A stretch of 64,000 nucleotides of DNA from Solea solea. Taxonomy: Eukaryota > Chordata > Actinopteri > Pleuronectiformes > Soleidae. Below the pieces are notes generated by a model. That model saw only the letters and a program-made list of their open reading frames with translations, was not told the DNA's origin and did no database searches. Positions 34,180-47,400 of this stretch are shown piece after piece. The position numbers and the translations under genes were made by a program. The stretch's first letter is position 1. Each line of letters opens with the position of its first letter. The stretch lies in contig NC_081145.1 of the NCBI RefSeq assembly GCF_958295425.1, positions 186,001 to 250,000 of the forward strand. Direction: 5' to 3'.

Positions 34180-35938
34180 GAGGGTACATTAGTATATCTT
34201 ATAAGATGTTAACTTTATTTGTGAGGTTTATGTTATGGGACAGTAGAAAATGAAAAAAAATCAGAAAACAGTCGTATTCCAGCTGAATGCGCACAAAAAC
34301 AGACACAAATAGAAAAACACATCCAAACAGTGAAATCATTGCAAAATCAAACACTGAGGGTACCGAAGAATATCTTATAAGATGTTAACTTTATTTGTGA
34401 GGTTTATGTTATGGGACAGTAGAAAAATGAAAAAAAAAATCAGAAAACAGTCGTATTCCAGCTTACTGCACACAAAAACAGACAAAAATAGAAAAACACA
34501 TTCAAACAGTGAAATCATTGCAAAATCAAACACTGAAGGTATATAACTATATCTTATAAGATGTTACATTTATTTGTGAGGTTTATGTTATGGGACAGTA
34601 GAAAAATGAAAAAAAATCAGAAAACAGCCGTATCCCTGCTGAATGCACACAAAAACAGAGACAAATAGAAAAACACATCCAAACAGTAAAATCATTATAA
34701 ATTCAAACACTGAGGGTACATCAATATACCTTATAAGATGTTAACTTCATATTATAGGACAGTAGAAAAAAGATTAAAATACCCTCGATCAGCCTTAGTC
34801 CCTGATACACATACGGAAAAATCAGACTCCTGGCTTAATGCCTTTAGGAATTATTACAAAAAACACACCTAAACGGCTGACCTTTGACCTTTCCGAAGGT
34901 TACACAGGTCTGAAACTCGGCACCCTAGATTAGCCTTAGTCCCTGATACACATACGGAAAAATCAGACTCCTGGCTCAATGCCTTTAGGAATTATTACAA
35001 AAAATACACCCGAACGGCTGACCATTGACCTTTCCGAAGGTTGCACAGGTCTGAAACTCGGCACCCTGGATCAGCCTTAGTCCCTGATACACACACGGAA
35101 AAATCAGACTCCTGGCTCAATGCCTTTAGGAATTATTACAAAAAACACACCCGAACGGCTGACCTTTGACCTTTCCAAAGGTTGCACGGGTCTGAAACTC
35201 GGCACCCTGGATAAGCCTTAGTCCCTGATACACATACGGAAAAATCAGACTCCTGGCTCAATGCCTTTAGGAATTATTACAAAAAACACACCCGAACGGC
35301 TGACCTTTGACCTTTCCAAAGCTTGCACGGGTCTGAAACTCGGCACCCTGGATTAGCCTTAGTCCCTGATACACATACGGAAAAATCAGACTCCTGGCTT
35401 AATGCCTTTAGGAATTATTACAAAAAACACACCCGAACGGCTGACCATTGACCTTTTCCGAAAGTTGCACAGGTCTGAAACTCGGCAACCGGGATAAGCC
35501 TTAGTCCCTGATACACATATGGAAAAATCAGACTCCTGACTCAATGCCTTTAGGAATTATTACAAAAAACACACCACAGCGGCTGACCTTTGACCTTTCC
35601 AAAGGTTGCACGGGTCTGAAACTCGGCACCCTGGATCAGCCAGGAGTCCCTGATACACATACGGAGAATTCAGCATCCGGGCTCATTGCCTTTAGGAATT
35701 ATTGAAGAAAAGACAGTTTCCCACCTTTCTTACATTTGAATTTTACAGACTGTGTTTTTGGCAGTTTTTTTTGGCCAGGGGGAAAAAAGCCCACAGTCCT
35801 GTGTCCAAAAACTGAAGACTCTATACAGTCTTAGACTCTTTGGCCAGAGTGGAAGTTTTGGAGGAACTACATTTCTACAGGTCGCAGGAGTGTGAATATT
35901 TCATATGTCGTTTGGGGTCCCAAGACGAGCGGAACGAC
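34180..35938 (+). repeat. Composite satellite unit 13
   Basis: R1A 34,180-34,790, R2 34,791-35,637 (six monomers), R3 35,638-35,938. Its R2 block is the counterpart of unit 3. Confidence 0.9.
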
Positions 35939-37001
35939 GAGGGTACATTAGTATATCTTATAAGATGTTAACTTTATTTGTGAGGTTTATGTTATGGGAC
36001 AGTAGAAAAATGAAAAAAAATCAGAAAACAGTCGTATTCCAGCTGAATGCGCACAAAAACAGACAAAAATAGAAAAACACATTCAAACAGTGAAATCATT
36101 GCAAAATCAAACACTGAAGGTATATAACTATATCTTATAAGATGTTAACTTTATTTGTGAGGTTTATGTTATGGGACAGTTAAAAAATGAAAAAAAATCA
36201 GAAAACAGTCGTATTCCAGCTGAATGCGCACAAAAACAGACAAAAATAGAAAAACACATTCAAACAGTGAGATCATTGCAAAATCAAACACTGAAGGTAT
36301 ATAACTATATCTTATGAGATGTTAACTTTATTTGTGAGGTTTATGTTATGGGACAATAAAAAAATGAAAAAACATCAGAAAACAGCCGTGTCCCTGCTGA
36401 ATGTACACAAAAACAGAGACAAATAGAAAAACACATCCAAACAGTGAAATCATTATAAATTCAAACACTGAGGGTACATCAATATACCTTATAAGATGTT
36501 AACTTCATATTATAGGACAGTAGAAAAAAGATTAAAATACCCTCGATCAGCCTTAGTCCCTGATACACATACGGAAAAATCAGACTCCTGGCTTAATGCA
36601 TTTAGGAATTATTACAAAAAACACACCTAAACGGCTGACCTTTGACCTTTCCGAAGGTTACACAGGTCTGAAACTCGGCACCCTAGATTAGCCTTAGTCC
36701 CTGATACACATACGGAGAAATCAGCATCCAGGCTCATTGCCTTTAGGAATTATTGAAGAAAAGACAGTTTCCCACCTTTCTTACGTTTGAATTTTACAGA
36801 CTGTGTTTTTGGCAGTATTTGGCCCGGGGGAAAAAAGCCCAAAGTCCTGTGTCCAAAAACTGAAAATCAGGTCATGTCAGACTCTATACAGTCTTAGACT
36901 CTTTGGCCAGAGTGGAAGTTTTGGAGGGACTACATTTCTACAGGTCGCAGGAGTGTGAATATTTCATATGTCGTTTGGGGTCCCAAGACGAGCGGAACGA
37001 C
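35939..37001 (+). repeat. Composite satellite unit 14
   Basis: R1A 35,939-36,548, a single R2 monomer 36,549-36,689, R3 36,690-37,001 with the private 'ggcagtatttggcccggggg' shared with unit 6. Unit 6 has two R2 monomers, so one was lost here or gained there. Confidence 0.9.
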
Positions 37002-38331
37002 GAGGGTACATTAGTATATCTTATAAGATGTTAACTTTATTTGTGAGGTTTATGTTATGGGACAGTAGAAAATGAAAAAAAATCAGAAAACAGTCGTATT
37101 CCAGCTGAATGCGCACAAAAACAGACACAAATAGAAAAACACATCCAAACAGTGAAATCATTGCAAAATCAAACACTGATGGTACCGAAGAATATCTTAT
37201 AAGATGTTAACTTTATTTGTGAGGTTTATGTTATGGGACAGTAGAAAAATGAAAAAAAAATCAGAAAACAGTCGTATTCCAGCTGAATGCGCACAAAAAC
37301 AGACAAAAATAGAAAAACACATTCAAACAGTGAAATCATTGCAAAATCAAACACTGAAGGTATATAACTATATCTTATAAGATTTTAACTTTATTTGTGA
37401 GGTTTATGTTATGGGACAGTAGAAAATGAAAAAAATTGCGAAAACAGCCGTTTTCCTTCTGAATGCGCACAAAAACAGACACAAATAGAAAAACACATCC
37501 AAACAGTGAAATCATTATAAATTTAAACACTGAGGGTACATCAATATACCTTATAAGATGTTAACTTCATATTATAGGACAGTAGAAAAAAGATTAAAAT
37601 ACCCTCGATCAGCCTTAGTCCCTGATACACATACGGAAAAATCAGACTCCTGGCTTAATGCCTTTAGGAATTATTACAAAAAACACACCCAAATGGCTGA
37701 CCTTTGACCTTTCCAAAGGTTGCACGGGTCTTAAACTCGGCACCCTAGATACACATACGGAAAAATCAGACTTCTGGCTTAATGCCTTTAGGAATTATTA
37801 CAAAAAACACACCCGAACGGCTGACCTTTGACCTTTCCGAAGGTTGCACAGGTCTGAAACTCGGCACCCTAGATCAACCTTAGTCCCTGATACACACACG
37901 GAAAAATCAGACTCCTGGCTCAATGCCTTTAGGAATTATTACAAAAAACACACCCGAACGGCTGACCTTTGACCTTTCCAAAGGTTGCACGGGTCTGAAA
38001 CTCGACACCCTGGATTAGCCTTAGTCCCTGATACACATACGGAGAAATCAGCATCCGGGTTCATTGCCTTTAGGAATTATTGAAGAAAAGACAGTTTCCC
38101 ACCTTTCTTACGTTTGAATTTTACAGACTGTGTTTTTGGCAGTTTTTTTTGGCCAGGGGGAAAAAAGCCCAAAGTCCTGTGTCCAAAAACTGAAAATCAG
38201 GTCATGTCAGACTCTATACAGTCTTAGACTCTTTGGCCAGAGTGGAAGTTTTGGAGGAACTACATTTCTACAGGTCGCAGGAGTGTGAATATTTCATATG
38301 TCGTTTGGGGTCCCAAGACGAGCGGAACGAC
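37002..38331 (+). repeat. Composite satellite unit 15
   Basis: R1A 37,002-37,610, R2 37,611-38,016 (three monomers, one shortened by about 17 bp at 'caccctagatacacatacgg'), R3 38,017-38,331. It is the first of a 1,330-bp tandem pair. Confidence 0.9.
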
Positions 38332-39661
38332 GAGGGTACATTAGTATATCTTATAAGATGTTAACTTTATTTGTGAGGTTTATGTTATGGGACAGTAGAA
38401 AATGAAAAAAAATCAGAAAACAGTCGTATTCCAGCTGAATGCGCACAAAAACAGACACAAATAGAAAAACACATCCAAACAGTGAAATCATTGCAAAATC
38501 AAACAGTGAGGGTACCGAAGAATATCTTATAAGATGTTAACTTTATTTGTGAGATTTATGTTATGGGACAGTAGAAAAATGAAAAAAAAATCAGAAAACA
38601 GTCGTATTCCAGCTGAATGCGCACAAAAACAGACAAAAATAGAAAAACACATTCAAACAGTGAAATCATTGCAAAATCAAACACTGAAGGTATATAACTA
38701 TATCTTATAAGATTTTAACTTTATTTGTGAGGTTTATGTTATGGGACAGTAGAAAATGAAAAAAATTGCGAAAACAGCCGTTTTCCTTCTGAATGCGCAC
38801 AAAAACAGACACAAATAGAAAAACACATCCAAACAGTGAAATCATTATAAATTTAAACACTGAGGGTACATCAATATACCTTATAAGATGTTAACTTCAT
38901 ATTATAGGACAGTAGAAAAAAGATTAAAATACCCTCGATCAGCCTTAGTCCCTGATACACATACGGAAAAATCAGACTCCTGGCTTAATGCCTTTAGGAA
39001 TTATTACAAAAAACACACCCAAATGGCTGACCTTTGACCTTTCCAAAGGTTGCACGGGTCTTAAACTCGGCACCCTAGATACACATACGGAAAAATCAGA
39101 CTTCTGGCTTAATGCCTTTAGGAATTATTACAAAAAACACACCCGAACGGCTGACCTTTGACCTTTCCGAAGGTTGCACAGGTCTGAAACTCGGCACCCT
39201 AGATCAGCCTTAGTCCCTGATACACACACGGAAAAATCAGACTCCTGGCTCAATGCCTTTAGGAATTATTACAAAAAACACACCCGAACGGCTGACCTTT
39301 GACCTTTCCAAAGGTTGCACGGGTCTGAAACTCGACACCCTGGATTAGCCTTAGTCCCTGATACACATACGGAGAAATCAGCATCCGGGTTCATTGCCTT
39401 TAGGAATTATTGAAGAAAAGACAGTTTCCCACCTTTCTTACGTTTGAATTTAACAGACTGTGTTTTTGGCAGTTTTTTTTGGCCAGGGGGAAAAAAGCCC
39501 AAAGTCCTGTGTCCAAAAACTGAAAATCAGGTCATGTCAGACTCTATACAGTCTTAGACTCTTTGGCCAGAGTGGAAGTTTTGGAGGAACTACATTTCTA
39601 CAGGTCGCAGGAGTGTGAATATTTCATATGTCGTTTGGGGTCCCAAGACGAGCGGAACGAC
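38332..39661 (+). repeat. Composite satellite unit 16
   Basis: R1A 38,332-38,940, R2 38,941-39,346, R3 39,347-39,661. It is almost base-identical to unit 15, including the 17-bp shortened R2 monomer, so this is one of the most recent duplications in the window. Confidence 0.9.
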
Positions 39662-40532
39662 GAGGGTACATTAGTATATCTTATAAGATGTTAACTTTAT
39701 TTGTGAGGTTTATGTTATGGGACAGTAGAAAATGAAAAAAAATCAGAAAACAGTCGTATTCCAGCTGAATGCGCACAAAAACAGACACAAATAGAAAAAC
39801 ACATCCAAACAGTGAAATCATTGCAAAATCAAACAGTGAGGGTACCGAAGAATATCTTATAAGATGTTAACTTTATTTGTGAGATTTATGTTATGGGACA
39901 GTAGAAAAATGAAAAAAAAATCAGAAAACAGTCGTATTCCAGCTTACTGCACACAAAAACAGACAAAAATAGAAAAACACATTCAAACAGTGAAATCATT
40001 GCAAAATCAAACACTGAAGGTATATAACTATATCTTATAAGATGTTAAATTTATTTGTGAGGTTTATGTTATGGGACAGTAGAAAAATGAAAAAAAATCA
40101 GAAAACAGCCGTATCCCTGCTGAATGCGCACAAAAACAGAGACAAATAGAAAAACACATCCAAACAGTGAAATCATTGCAAAATCAAACACTGAAGGTAT
40201 ATAACTATATCTTATAAGATTTTAACTTTATTTGTGAGGTTTATGTTATGGGACAGTAGAAAAATGAAAAAAATTGCGAAAACAGCCGTATCCCTGCTGA
40301 ATGCGCACAAAAACAGACACAAATAGAAAAACACATCCAAACAGTAAAATCATTATAAATTCAAACACTGAGGGTACATCAATATACCTTATAAGATGTT
40401 AACTTCATATTATAGGACAGTAGAAAAAAGATTAAAATACCCTCGATCAGCCTTAGTCCCTGATACACATACGGAAAAATCAGACTCCTGGCTTAATGCC
40501 TTTAGGAATTATTACAAAAAACACACCTAAAC

Positions 40533-41037
40533 ATCAGAGCAGACATCCCCCCCATTCTCCCCTGCACATCGGAGGAACAGCGGTTGAAGTGGTCTCCAGC
40601 TTCAGGTACCTGGGCGTGCATCTCAAGGATGACCTCACCTGGAGCAGCAACACTTCCAGCCTGGTCCGGAAGGCACACCAGCGCCTCTACTTCCTCAGGA
40701 GGCTGAGAAGGAAGGTCAGCCCTTATCACCTTCTACAGATGTGTAGTGGAGAGTGTCCTGTGCTCCTGCATCACTGTGTGGCACGGCAGCTGCTCTGCAG
40801 CAGAGTGGTGAAAGCTGCACAGAGAACCGTGGGCAGCAGCCTCCCCACCATCACGGACATCTTCACCTCCAGATGCAGGAAAAGGGCTACCTGCATCATG
40901 AGAGATCCCACTCACCCAGCACACACACTGTTCACCCCCCTCCCCTCAGGCAGGAGGCTACGGAGCATCAAGAGCAGCACTACGAGACTGAGGAACAGCT
41001 TCTTCCCTGGAGCTGTCAGACTCCTTAACTCTCTGTA
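40533..41037 (+). pseudogene. Reverse-transcriptase C-terminal part of the L2/Rex1-like element
   Basis: The translation contains VVSSFRYLGVHLKDDLTW and QRLYFLRRLRRKVSPYHLL, then, after a scrambled stretch, RVVKAAQRTVGSSLP, DPTHPAHTLFTPLPSGRRLR and RNSFFPGAVRLLNSL. This is the thumb and C-terminal part typical of fish L2/CR1-group ORF2. Between about 40,735 and 40,800 the sensible reading (VESVLCSCITVWHGSCSAAE) lies in another frame, so two compensating frameshifts are present. The open frame's first residues (MPLGIITKNTP) are satellite, not element. It is a dead fragment. Confidence 0.75.
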
Positions 41038-41350
41038 ACCCCATAGCCCTGCTGCCCCCACCCCCCACGTACTGTACTTTGCACATGCCCCCAGTACCGT
41101 ACACACCCTTGCACCAAATTCTTTTTTGCACAGCACCTTACCTCCAGAGGTTTAAAGTTTTGATCTCTTTTAATTTATATTTTGTTAAGTTAAACTGTTG
41201 GTTCTTATTTCTTATTTTCTTATTCTTCTTATTGCTGGGCCGACCGGGTTCTGGAGAGACTGATTTTCGTTCTGACCTCATGTCTAATGTGTGTTAGTAT
41301 GACAATGAAGAAATCTTGAATCTTGAATCTTGAATCTTGAATCTTGAATC
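40533..41350 (+). mobile_element. L2/Rex1-like LINE 3' fragment inserted in an R2 monomer
   Basis: 818 bp of unrelated sequence splits one R2 monomer inside 'acacctaaacggctgacc', with a short target duplication 'ctaaac' at 40,527-40,532 and 41,350-41,355. The 3' end is (TTGAATC)n after 'atgacaatgaagaa', the type of tail seen on fish CR1/L2/Rex1-group LINEs. The 5' end is truncated, as is usual for these elements. There is no counterpart in the left copy. Confidence 0.8.
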
Positions 41351-42969
41351 TAAACGGCTGACCTTTGACCTTTCCGAAGGTTACACAGGTCTGAAACTCG
41401 GCACCCTAGATTAGCCTTAGTCCCTGATACACATACGGAAAAATCAGACTCCTGGCTCAATGCCTTTAGGAATTATTACAAAAAACACACCCGAATGGCT
41501 GACCATTGACCTTTCCGAAGGTTGCACAGGTCTGAAACTCGGCTACCGGGATAATCTTTAGTCCCTGATACACATACGGAAAGATCAGACTCCTGACTCA
41601 ATGCTTTAGGAATTATTACAAAAAACACACCCGAACGGCTGACCATTGACCTTTCCGAAGGTTGCACAGGCCTGAAACTCTGCACCCGGGATAAGCCTAA
41701 ATCCCTGATACACATACGGAAAAATCAGACTCCTGGCTCAATGCCTTTAGGAATTATTACAAAAAACACACCCGAACGGCTGACCATTGACCTTTCCGAA
41801 GGTTGCACAGGCCTGAAACTCTGCACCCGGGATAAGCCTAAATCCCTGATACACATACGGAAAAATCAGACTCCTGGCTCAATGCCTTTAGGAATTATTA
41901 CAAAAAACACACCCGAACAGCTGACCATTGACCTTTCCGAAGGTTGCACAGGCCTGAAACTCTGCACCCGGGATAAGCCTAAATCCCTGATACACATACG
42001 GAAAAATCAGACTCCTGGCTCAATGCCTTTAGGAATTATTACAAAAAACACATCCGAACGGCTGACCATTGACCTTTCCGAAGGTTGCACAGGTCTGAAA
42101 CTCGGCAACCGGGATAAGCTTTAGTCCCTGATACACATACGGAGAATACAGACTCCTGACTCAATGCCTTTAGGAATTATTACAAAAAACACACCGGAAC
42201 GGCTGACCATTGACCTTTCCGAAGGTTGCACAGGCCTGAAACTCTGCACCCGGGATAAGCCTAAATCCCTGATACACATACGGAAAAATCAGACTCCTGG
42301 CTCAATGCCTTTAGGAATTATTACAAAAAACACACCCGAACGGCTGACCATTGACCTTTCCAAAGGTTGCACAGGCCTGAAACTCTGCACCCGGGATAAG
42401 CCTAAATCCCTGATACACATACGGAAAAATCAGACTCCTGGCTCAATGCCTTTAGGAATTATTACAAAAAACACACCCGAACGGCTGACCATTGACCTTA
42501 CCGAAGGTTGCACAGGTCTGAAACTCTGCACCGGGGATAAGCCTAAATCCCTGATACACATACGGAAAAATCAGACTCCTGGCTCAATGCCTTTAGGAAT
42601 TATTACAAAAAACACACCCGAACAGCTGACCATTGACCTTTCCGAAGGTTGCACAGGTCTGAAACTCGGCACCCTGGATCAGCCTTAGTCCCTGATACAC
42701 ATACGGAAAAATCAGACTCCTGGCTTAATGCCTTTAGGAATTATTACCAAAAACACACCCGAACGGCTGACCTTTGACCTTTCCAAAGGTTGCGCGGGTC
42801 TGAAACTTGGCATCCTGGATAAGCCTTAGTCCCTGATACAGATACGGAAAAATCGTCCGGTGATGCAGCTGAGCTAGGAAGACGTGTGCTCCGGAGCTCT
42901 TCAGGAAAACTCGGTTTTAAGTTATAAATAACGCCCGCTGTACCTGAAACTTTATCCAACTGGTGAAAT

Positions 42970-43851
42970 ATGGACTTGAGATCTCGAAATAAGATGCAAA
43001 GCTCAATTATCGACCATTTTTCTTCTCAAGCCGCAACACGTGAAACGAGCACCGAGCACAACATGGCTGCGGAAGAGCAACGTGAAGTGGAAGGAAGCCA
43101 CGCCATACTACAAGAAATAAAACGCGGTAATGAAGCACTCTCACAGAAGCTCGATGCCAAAACTGCCGAGATTAATCATTCTATTTCGGGGTTGAAAACT
43201 GTGGTAGACGGGATGTGCTCACGCATCACGGAGGCAGAGGAGCGAATTAGCACAGCTGAAGATAAGCTAACTGAATTAGACTCCCATGTCCTCCGTCTGA
43301 TGAAGGAGAAGGACTTTCTCGTGGACAAAGTAGACCAACTAGAGAATCAAAGCCGACGCAATAATGTCCGCATCGTTAACCTGCAGGAGGGCGGAGAGGG
43401 AAACGACCCGGTGCGGTTCTTTACAGATTGGATCCCCTCTGTGCTGGGACGACAGCACTTTCCCGAGCCGCTGATTATTGAAAGAGCGCATCGGTCTCCG
43501 ACATTCCGCACGCCAGGAGATAAGCGACCCAGACCCATTCTCATCCGCCTACTCAAGTACCAGGACCGGGATAAAATCCTCCGAATGGCTGCTAAGACAT
43601 CCAGAGAAAAAGGTGGGCCGATCACTTTCAAGGGAGAGGCAGTGATGTTTTTCCCAGATCTGAGTGCAAACCTGGTGAAGCAAAGAGAGGAATACAATCA
43701 TGTTAAGAAGGAGTTGCACGCAAAGAAGCTCCAATTCAGCCTCCTCCACCCAGCGACCTTGAGAGTCATCCTACCTAATGGAGAGAAAAAGTTCTTCAAA
43801 TCACCAGAAGCAGCGGCATCTTTTCTCCGAGACTTCCCGGGAGGTGATTAA
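42970..43851 (+). CDS. LINE ORF1 protein (coiled coil plus L1-type RRM)
   Basis: An intact 293-residue RNA-binding ORF1p of an L1-like LINE. Proteins of this family bind their own mRNA as trimers and act as nucleic-acid chaperones in the retrotransposition particle. Residues about 45-128 form a heptad-rich coiled coil (ITEAEERISTAEDKLTEL, DKVDQLENQSRRNN). Residues about 131-205 are the RRM-like core (VRIVNLQE, LIIERAHRSP, RPRPILIRLLKYQDRDKIL). Residues about 215-290 are the C-terminal domain (VMFFPDLSANLVKQREEY, FSLLHPATLRVILPNG). The ATG at 42,970 is the first in the element and gives the full family length. No frameshift or stop is present, in contrast to the broken ORF2 behind it. The left copy has lost this gene completely. 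No CCHC knuckle is seen in ORF1. Confidence 0.88.
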   Translation: MDLRSRNKMQSSIIDHFSSQAATRETSTEHNMAAEEQREVEGSHAILQEIKRGNEALSQKLDAKTAEINHSISGLKTVVDGMCSRITEAEERISTAEDKLTELDSHVLRLMKEKDFLVDKVDQLENQSRRNNVRIVNLQEGGEGNDPVRFFTDWIPSVLGRQHFPEPLIIERAHRSPTFRTPGDKRPRPILIRLLKYQDRDKILRMAAKTSREKGGPITFKGEAVMFFPDLSANLVKQREEYNHVKKELHAKKLQFSLLHPATLRVILPNGEKKFFKSPEAAASFLRDFPGGD

Positions 43852-44434
43852 TCCTGCGTCTCACAGGTGACTACAGGTGCAGCACCACAACTCCTCTAAC
43901 TCTGAGGGAGAGCGATTCCTGCATATCCTTGAACTATCCAGTGACTCTTATGTAAGTGCAACGATCCCCCGCCATATTTATTTATTTTTTCTTTTCACGT
44001 ATTTTTTCATTTATTTTTATTTTATTTTTACTTTTATTTTATTTTGAAATAATTTATTTTTGGACATTATGGACAAAAAGCTAACTTATCCTATTGCTGT
44101 GAGGTTGCACTTGAACTTTCATTTACTTCTGGTTAAAGCGGGTGTTAACAATGTTTACATTTGAGGTTGTTTATATACCGAGTGATTACAAACTTATATA
44201 CAAGAGAGCTCCGGGCCCAAGGTATTAGTTGGGTATGATAGTTTTAGGGAGCATTCAACGGAGGTCCCGATTGGTGTTTTTGGATGGCGCCGAGTGTTCA
44301 GGGGGTCAGTGCCTGGGGGAACGGGGAGGTTTTGTTTCTATTTGTTTTTTTTCTGTTTGTTTCCAGAGAGGCATTTTCTTTAAGCTTATTGTTGAAAGAC
44401 TACTAAGTCACTGTCAAATCCTTAATCTTTTTAC
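43852..44434 (+). other. LINE inter-ORF region
   Basis: 583 bp between ORF1 and ORF2. It contains a long T-rich tract (43,975-44,065) and no convincing gene; the 69-codon frame at 44,229-44,438 is unremarkable. Such a long spacer means ORF2 is not reached by simple stop-start overlap. Confidence 0.6.
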
Positions 44435-47400
44435 ATGAATAAGGTGTTGAAATTTGTCAGTTTTAATGTCAATGGTCTTAACGGACCCGTTAAAAGGAAG
44501 AGGGTGTTAACATATTTAAAAAAGATTCAAACAGATATAGCCTTTATCCAGGAGACTCATCTGAGAGCGCAGGAACATAATAAATTAAAAAGAGGATGGA
44601 TCGGCCAAGTCTTCTCTTCATCTCTCAGCTCTAAAGCCAGAGGAGTTGCTATTTTGATAAACAAAAACATTCCCATCACTGTTCAGGAAACAATAAGTGA
44701 TCCACTAGGCCGCTATGTCTTAATAAACTGTCTAATTTACTCTGAACAATGGACCTTGCTAAACCTTTACTCCCCTAATTATGATGACACTTCCTTTATT
44801 CAAGACATTTTTCTTAAAGTATCAGGGGGTCGTGAACATATTCTTATGGGAGGAGATTTTAATTTCAGTTTAGACCCGATTTTGGATAAATCAGTAACCT
44901 CCACTGCAAAGTCTAAGTCAGCCTCAACTACTCTATCATTTATGAAAGATTTAAATCTAACAGATGTTTGGAGGCAAATACATCCCCAAACCATAGACTA
45001 TTCTTTTTATTCAAACCGTCATAATTCACATACTAGAATTGATCTTTTCTTACTGTCAACACATGTGGCTTACAGAGCATTAGAGTCTGATTATCTGCCA
45101 AGGATACTTTCTGATCATTCTCCACTCACTCTATCTATAGTAATGCCTGAGAAAATGGCCAGCATGTACAGGTGGCGTTTGAATCCGACCCTCCTTAAAA
45201 AAAGTGACTTCTGTAAATTTGTCAGGGATCAAATCAAACTATTCTGTGAAACAAACTGTCCTTCTTCCCCTAATAGTTTCATACTATGGGATACTTAAAA
45301 GCTTATTTAAGAGGACAAATAATCTCATATACAAAAGGACTTAAAAAATCATATGTAGCAGAAGTGGAAACATTTGAAAAAGAAATTCTTGGGCTGGAAA
45401 AAGACTTTCAGCAACATAGGGATAAGAAGATATACAGTTTATTGGTAAAAAGAAAACTCAAGTATAATACACTATGCACTTATAGGGCTGAGAAAGACAT
45501 TTTGAGAACGAAACAAAGGTACTACGAACTGGGGGAGAAGGCTCATAAAGTCCAATCCTGGCAATTAAAGAAAGAGGAGAGTTCAAAAACAATTAACCAA
45601 ATTGAAGACGAACATGGCTGTATTACACAGAACCCAAAAGAAATAAATGAAACTTTTAAAAAGTTTTATGTTAATTTATACAAGTCGGAATCACCAGAAG
45701 ATCTGTCCACAATAGATACATTCTTAAATAATATTGATTTGCCTAAACTGAGTCAAGACGACCAGAGGTATTTAGATTCACCATTTACCTCCAAAGAGAT
45801 CGAAAACGCTCTAGCAACGCTGCAATCTAATAAATCACCAGGGGAGGATGGGTTTCCCCCCGAATTTTATAAAGAGTTTAAGGATTTGCTTATACCTCTC
45901 CTTATGGATGTAATTAATCTAGCATCTAAAACACAAAGCCTCCCTGATTCATTTTCAATGGCTATAATTACAGTGATCCATAAAAAAAACAAAGACCCCT
46001 TAAAATGCTCCTCTTTCCGACCAATTTCACTCTTGAATGCGGATTATAAATTGTTTTCTAAAGCTATAGCAAACAGGTTGAGTGAATTCTTACCAAAATT
46101 GATAAACCGAGACCAGGTTGGCTTTATCCAGAAGAGATCCTCTGCCAATAACATGTGTAGGTTACTTAACGTTATTCATATGGCAACCTCCAGTACTGAA
46201 CCTAGTATAGCCGTTACGCTGGACGCGGAAAAGGCCTTTGATAGGCTTGAGTGGCCCTATCTATTCAAGGTTCTATCTAAATTTGGATTTGGCTCCTATT
46301 TTATTAATTGGGTCAGAATGCTGTATAAGAATCCACAGGCCAGAATAATTACTAATGGACAAATGTCCACTGTCTTCCCCCTCAGTAGATCGAGCAGACA
46401 AGGGTGTCCCTTATCCCCTGGGCTTTTCGTTATAGCTATTGAACCTCTGGCCGAGACAATCAGACACGATTCAGAGATAAAAGGTGTGAAAGTGGACCAG
46501 ACGATACATAAAATCAATCTGATGGCAGATGATATAATTCTGTATTTAACAAAACCATCTGATTCCCTTGCTAAATTGAAAACCGTTTTGCATGCATTTG
46601 GATATGTCTCTGGATATAAGGTAAATTACGATAAATGTGAAATTCTTCCACTTTCAAATTTTGACTACACTGAACATCAGCAAAGAGGTCCATTTAAATG
46701 GTCTCCAAGCGGGATAAGATACCTTGGAATTATGGTGGATAACAACCTTAAAAATGTGTACAAACTCAACTACTCACCACTAGTTAGTCGAATAATAGAG
46801 GATTTACAGAAATGGATGAGCTTACCTATAACTTTGATCGGCCGAATAAATTGCATTAAAATTAATATATTACCAAGGCTGCAGTACCTCTTTCAGTCCT
46901 TACCAATCCCAGTGCCATCCAGCTTTTTTAAAAACCTGAATAAACATATTAGACAATTCATATGGAATGGTAAGACTCCAAGGGTTTCAATGGAAAAACT
47001 TACATGGGATTATAAACTGGGGGGTCTTCGACTGCCTAACCTTGAAAAGCATTATTTGGCTGCCCAGATGCGACTTGTTTCTTTTTTATTTGAAAGGGAA
47101 AATGTCCCACCTTGGGTTTCAATTGGAATATGTATGCTGTTAAAGAAAAGGTTCCTGCAGACTTCAGCTATAAATGGACACCTACAACCATCTCCAGAAG
47201 AACTGACAACCCTGTTTTGACCCATATCATCAAAACATGGCATGAAGTCCGGAAAAATACTGGACTAAAAAATATATTTCACCCAGGACACCATTGAAAC
47301 AGAACAAACTCATACCTATGTCAGTGGATAATAAGATCCTGGAAACGTGGCACCAGAAAGGGATTCATCATTTGGAGGACTGTTATAAGGATGGATGCCT

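Larger units (their letters stand above)
39662..42854 (+). repeat. Composite satellite unit 17, part before the LINE
   Basis: R1A 39,662-40,448. R2 40,449-42,854 (about eleven monomers), interrupted by an L2-like insertion at 40,533-41,350. From 41,600 most monomers are of the open subfamily, giving plus-strand satellite frames at 41,741-42,124 (127 codons) and 42,164-42,688 (174 codons). The last monomer ends at 'cggaaaaatc', where the LINE begins. Confidence 0.88.

Noticed and set aside
41476..41715. Minus-strand reading of R2 (ESDLSVCVSGTK...) as a protein
   Set aside because: It is the reverse frame of the same 141-bp repeat, and most monomers contain stops in it.
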